Shown here piece after piece: positions 5,182 through 7,433 of a DNA stretch of 7,433 bases. The notes under the pieces are model-generated. The model saw only the letters and a program-made list of their open reading frames with translations, did no database searches and had not been told where the DNA came from. Position 1 is the first letter of the stretch, and the number at the start of each line of letters is the position of its first letter. A program made the position numbers and the translations under genes. Origin of the DNA: Patescibacteria group bacterium (GTDB taxonomy: Bacteria > Patescibacteriota > Patescibacteriia > WFTA01 > S139-112); the NCBI GenBank assembly GCA_015485715.1, contig WFTA01000016.1:1-7433 (forward strand), given 5' to 3'.

Positions 5182-7433
5182 ATGGACAGGGAGATACATG
5201 ACAATATAACTGAGATAAACAGAAAGGGTTTTTGGGAAAAAATCAAAAATTTGCTGTTTAATATATACACAGCAGGTGTTTTAGTGTTGATTGTTATTGT
5301 ATTGGGAGCGATTCAGATTTTTGCATTGGTCAATACAGGAGGCAGTGCCAGATTGTATCTAAGTCCTGAAAAAGGGGGTCCATATAAAGCTGGTGATACA
5401 ATTGATGTTGAATTAAGACTTGATCCAGGAGGACAAGAAATTGTGGCAGTAGGTGCATATATTAATTTTGATGCTACTGCTTTGGATATTGATTGCAGGC
5501 CTGAATTGTGTTTTGATGTTTTTGTCAGTAGAAGACTTGACACGCTTGCAGAATTGCAGAGAGTTGGCGATCAAGTAAGGATTGTTGCAGGAAGCCCTTC
5601 ACCAATTACAGAGCCCATAACTGTAGCAACTCTAACTTTTACAGTCAAAGAAAGAGTTGTAAGTGGAGACACAGTATTGGATATAGATCCTTCATCTTCA
5701 GTAATATTAAATGACGGTAAAGGAAGCGATACTTTGGCTCAGGTGTCAGGAGCTGTATATACTATAGCAGGGCTAAAACCTGCTGATTTAAGGATCAGTG
5801 CCCTAGATTATAGAGTGGATTTTGATGGCGGATGTCAATCTACTGTCGTCTGGAGGACCAATTATTCCGCTACATCTGAAGTGTTTATTAGTGAAGATGA
5901 AGCGGCTTTAAATGACTGTTTCAAAGATATAAATAAGTGTACATCAAGCGCTGGTGTAAACAGAATTGCAGATCTGGCAGGGGTTTTAAATCATTCGGTT
6001 CAAATTTCTGATACTGTATGCGGCAGAAATTATTTCTTTTTTGCAAGCAGTACTGCTTTGTCACTTCCGCAAACACCAAAAACTGTATCTGATATCCAGC
6101 TTTTAAGCACTATGAGTGCACCGGAAAAAATCGAGAATTTAAAGATTCTTAATTTATCAGCCGATCCAAGATCAAGATCTGTAATTATCAGATGGAGTAC
6201 TAATAAGCCTGCTGATAGCCGGGTAGAGATAGGGTCTTTAACAGAAAGCAGCAGTCTTTATACATATACACACAGCTTGAGAGTTAGTGGTCTTGATCCT
6301 GACACTCAGTATACTGCTGTAGTTACATCTTCAAACGATTCAGATCCTGAAGTGAGTGAGAGCATTACCTTCAAGACATTACCGGAAGATGTGTCTTTGG
6401 ATGCAAATGTTGTTGTAAGAGCTGCTAGAGATCGTCAGTGCAGGAGTTGGCTTTCCTGTGCATCGCAAATATCTGTAGAAGATACAAGCGGTAATGTGCA
6501 GGATATGTGTTTTGATCTTGCTCTTTGTAATCAGATTAACCCTATTACTGGAGAATGTGAAAATTATGTGCAAACAGCACAGATAGAACAGCAGTATTCT
6601 ATATTTCAAGGAAACCCTCAGGCAAGTACTATAGATGAGATACAGTATTTGACAGGTAATGTAAAGGTAGGTGCCATCTGGCAGGAAGGAGCCAGTGGTG
6701 GAAATAATTTTGTGACAGGGTCTCTGGACGGATATTTTGCATTTTCTGCAATGAGACAGGAGGGATCAGCATTGACTGTTCCAAATGGTGATTTTGAAAG
6801 CAAAATTACATATCCATGGGAGGCAAGGTTTTATAACAGAGATAATCCTGATGCAGTATATTCTATAGTACAAAATATAGCAGATTCCTCTGATTTGAAA
6901 GTTGACTTAAACAGAGTATTGAAGGTAAGGCCCATAGATTCTGGCAAGTCGGTTGCTGGCGTTAAAGTGTCCTTGGGTAAGAGGGTAAAGGCAGGCAGAC
7001 AGTATTATGTGAGTTTTGATGTCAGAACAGATGATCCAAATATAAGAGAGCTTATAGTACAGTTTGGATATGATAATTACAGAAGATTTAATCTTCAATC
7101 CACAGATATTGTACCTATATCTTCAAGGTGGCAGAGGGTAATTGCAGGACCTCTTGAGCCTATAGAAGCTGATTTGTCAGGTACAGGTGATACTTATCTT
7201 GGATTTTTGATAGATACACAGAAGTATCCGCCTCCTTATCAGCCGTTTTATATAGATAATGTATCTATAGATCCTGTACTTAATGTAAATTCAAACGTCA
7301 GAATTGCAAAATCCTGTAGAGGTTATGCCACAGAAGATGCGCCAAGCTGCAGATTTTTCGATATAAATTCAGGCAAGGAGTATCAGGGGTGGGAAGGATA
7401 CTGTATAGAAAGAGATCCACGAAATGAGAGAAG
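5182..7433 (+). CDS. Membrane-anchored multidomain surface protein: cohesin-like, FN3, Cys modules, jelly roll (3' partial)
   Basis: The frame from ATG 5182 stays open to the window edge, giving 750 complete codons and two bases, with the stop out of view. Residues 1-27 are polar and basic, and residues about 28-50 form one membrane helix (AGVLVLIVIVLGAIQIFALV), so the bulk should lie outside the cell. In order: a cohesin-like domain at about 55-195 (AGDTIDVELRLDPGGQEI; closing VILNDGKGSD); a divergent FN3-like segment at 198-297 with four Cys; a clearer FN3 domain at 314-402 (VIIRWSTNKPADSRVEIG; GLDPDTQYTAVV); a Cys module at 420-459; a jelly roll at 533-697 (VPNGDFES to FYIDNVSI); and a Cys module at 712-746 resembling the start of the Cys array in gene 1. 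No catalytic motif was seen. The domain mix suggests an adhesin or scaffold. It follows gene 2 by 12 bases. Confidence 0.93.
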   Translation, partial: MDREIHDNITEINRKGFWEKIKNLLFNIYTAGVLVLIVIVLGAIQIFALVNTGGSARLYLSPEKGGPYKAGDTIDVELRLDPGGQEIVAVGAYINFDATALDIDCRPELCFDVFVSRRLDTLAELQRVGDQVRIVAGSPSPITEPITVATLTFTVKERVVSGDTVLDIDPSSSVILNDGKGSDTLAQVSGAVYTIAGLKPADLRISALDYRVDFDGGCQSTVVWRTNYSATSEVFISEDEAALNDCFKDINKCTSSAGVNRIADLAGVLNHSVQISDTVCGRNYFFFASSTALSLPQTPKTVSDIQLLSTMSAPEKIENLKILNLSADPRSRSVIIRWSTNKPADSRVEIGSLTESSSLYTYTHSLRVSGLDPDTQYTAVVTSSNDSDPEVSESITFKTLPEDVSLDANVVVRAARDRQCRSWLSCASQISVEDTSGNVQDMCFDLALCNQINPITGECENYVQTAQIEQQYSIFQGNPQASTIDEIQYLTGNVKVGAIWQEGASGGNNFVTGSLDGYFAFSAMRQEGSALTVPNGDFESKITYPWEARFYNRDNPDAVYSIVQNIADSSDLKVDLNRVLKVRPIDSGKSVAGVKVSLGKRVKAGRQYYVSFDVRTDDPNIRELIVQFGYDNYRRFNLQSTDIVPISSRWQRVIAGPLEPIEADLSGTGDTYLGFLIDTQKYPPPYQPFYIDNVSIDPVLNVNSNVRIAKSCRGYATEDAPSCRFFDINSGKEYQGWEGYCIERDPRNER
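5344..5766 (+). other. Cohesin-like domain, gene 3
   Basis: Residues 55-195 run from ARLYLSPEKGG to GAVYTI. AGDTIDVELRLDPGGQEI is followed by VAVGAYINFD, a strand-turn-strand pattern common in cohesin-like domains. Near the end VATLTFTVKE and SSVILNDGKGSD parallel the FKAKESG and LLDDGDGT landmarks of gene 2. Two Cys (105 and 110) in a loop could form a local disulfide absent from the gene 2 domain. Confidence 0.7.
5773..6072 (+). other. Divergent FN3-like domain with Cys insertion
   Basis: Residues 198-297 start KPADLRISALDYRVDFDGG. They contain STVVWRTNYSATSEVFISED, the usual FN3 strand with a central Trp and a following T-x-x-x-[AS]-x-[AS]-x-V run. They end in NYFFFASSTAL, the position of the Y-x-[FY] strand. 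Cys218, 246, 253 and 280 are unusual for FN3 and probably pair, 246/253 being C-x6-C. The assignment is from pattern only and is weaker than for the next domain. Confidence 0.45.
6121..6387 (+). other. Fibronectin type III domain
   Basis: Residues 314-402 begin PEKIENLKILNLSADP. They carry VIIRWSTNKPADSRVEIG with Trp338, then SLRVSGLDPDTQYTAVV, and close with ITFKTLPE. The W-x-T-x-x-x-[AS]-x-[ST]-x-V and L-x-P-x-[TS]-x-Y signatures are those of bacterial FN3 domains, including the variety found at the N-terminus of purple acid phosphatase-like proteins. FN3 domains usually act as spacers or adhesion modules on extracellular proteins. Confidence 0.8.
6439..6558 (+). other. Five-Cys module
   Basis: Residues 420-459 have Cys at 420, 426, 443, 449 and 459. 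Two C-x5-C pairs (CRSWLSC and CFDLALC) are separated by a polar strand, followed by C-x9-C to the last Cys. Trp423 sits inside the first pair. I do not know a named family. From memory, similar C..W..C modules follow FN3 domains in large Patescibacteria surface proteins. Confidence 0.5.
6778..7272 (+). other. Carbohydrate-binding-like jelly-roll domain, gene 3
   Basis: Residues 533-697 open with VPNGDFES and a Trp at 546, typical of the first strand of CBM4/9-type domains. They contain RVKAGRQYYVSFDVRT, the strand pair that usually follows the central region, then RWQRVIAG, and close with PFYIDNVSID. The domain has no Cys. It is longer than the counterpart in gene 1 (about 165 against 135 residues) but shares its opening and closing signatures. 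Confidence 0.7.
7315..7419 (+). other. C-terminal Cys module resembling the start of the gene 1 Cys array
   Basis: Residues 712-746 have Cys at 712, 723 and 741. KSC, SCRFF and GYCIERDP line up in the same order with KGC, SCRFY and GYCVEENP at residues 613-635 of gene 1. The gene 3 copy has about 12 extra residues between the last two motifs. The module continues toward the window edge, so more Cys units may follow outside it. Confidence 0.65.

Noticed and set aside
5198..5209. ATG at 5198 with GGGAG just upstream as the start of gene 3
   Set aside because: This ATG is in another frame and meets TAA after three codons. The ATG at 5182 opens the 750-codon frame.
4866..7098. Minus-strand open frames opposite genes 2 and 3 (4866-5066, 4951-5199, 5313-5543, 6379-6609, 6618-6803, 6907-7098)
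   Set aside because: They are short and lie opposite continuous plus-strand coding sequence with clear domains.
1..7433. CRISPR array, tRNA, rRNA, insertion sequence, terminator hairpins
   Set aside because: No regularly spaced DNA repeats, RNA gene signatures, transposase motifs or flanking inverted repeats were seen, and coding sequence covers all but 21 bases.

Overview
The window is an almost uninterrupted stretch of plus-strand coding DNA. It holds three genes in the same direction, separated by only 9 and 12 bases, so they very probably form part of one operon. The first gene has lost its 5' end to the window edge and the third has lost its 3' end. No RNA gene, mobile element, CRISPR array, convincing promoter or terminator was seen, and no stretch longer than 12 bases lies outside a gene.

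Organism: the DNA is AT-leaning. Arginine is written almost only as AGA/AGG (by hand, about 40 AGR against 3 CGN codons in the third gene) and isoleucine often as ATA. The stops are TAG and TAA, and no in-frame TGA occurs, so the TGA-as-glycine code of Gracilibacteria/Absconditabacteria is not in use. The protein types are very large Cys-rich extracytoplasmic proteins and membrane-anchored cohesin-like proteins with fibronectin III and jelly-roll domains. From memory, these resemble uncharacterised surface proteins common in the Candidate Phyla Radiation (Patescibacteria; Parcubacteria/Microgenomates-like lineages). That placement is inference; no database was searched.

Layout: (1) 1-4548 is the 3' part of a giant Cys-rich protein, 1515 residues visible. 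It has a head with scattered Cys, a mostly helical Cys-poor region with a Gly-rich linker, one dockerin/EF-hand-like calcium loop, and a long array of C-x6-C repeats interrupted by a carbohydrate-binding-like jelly-roll domain. (2) 4558-5169 is a 203-residue, Cys-free protein with one N-terminal membrane anchor and one cohesin-like domain. (3) 5182 to the window end is a membrane-anchored multidomain protein, 750 residues visible: cohesin-like, divergent FN3-like, FN3, Cys module, jelly roll, and a second Cys module that resembles the start of the Cys array in gene 1.

How they may work together (inference): all three products look extracytoplasmic. The two anchored proteins share a cohesin-like fold, and the first carries a dockerin-like loop plus modules shared with the third. 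A cell-surface assembly for adhesion, glycan binding or attachment to another cell is the most economical reading, but nothing here identifies an enzyme or a substrate.
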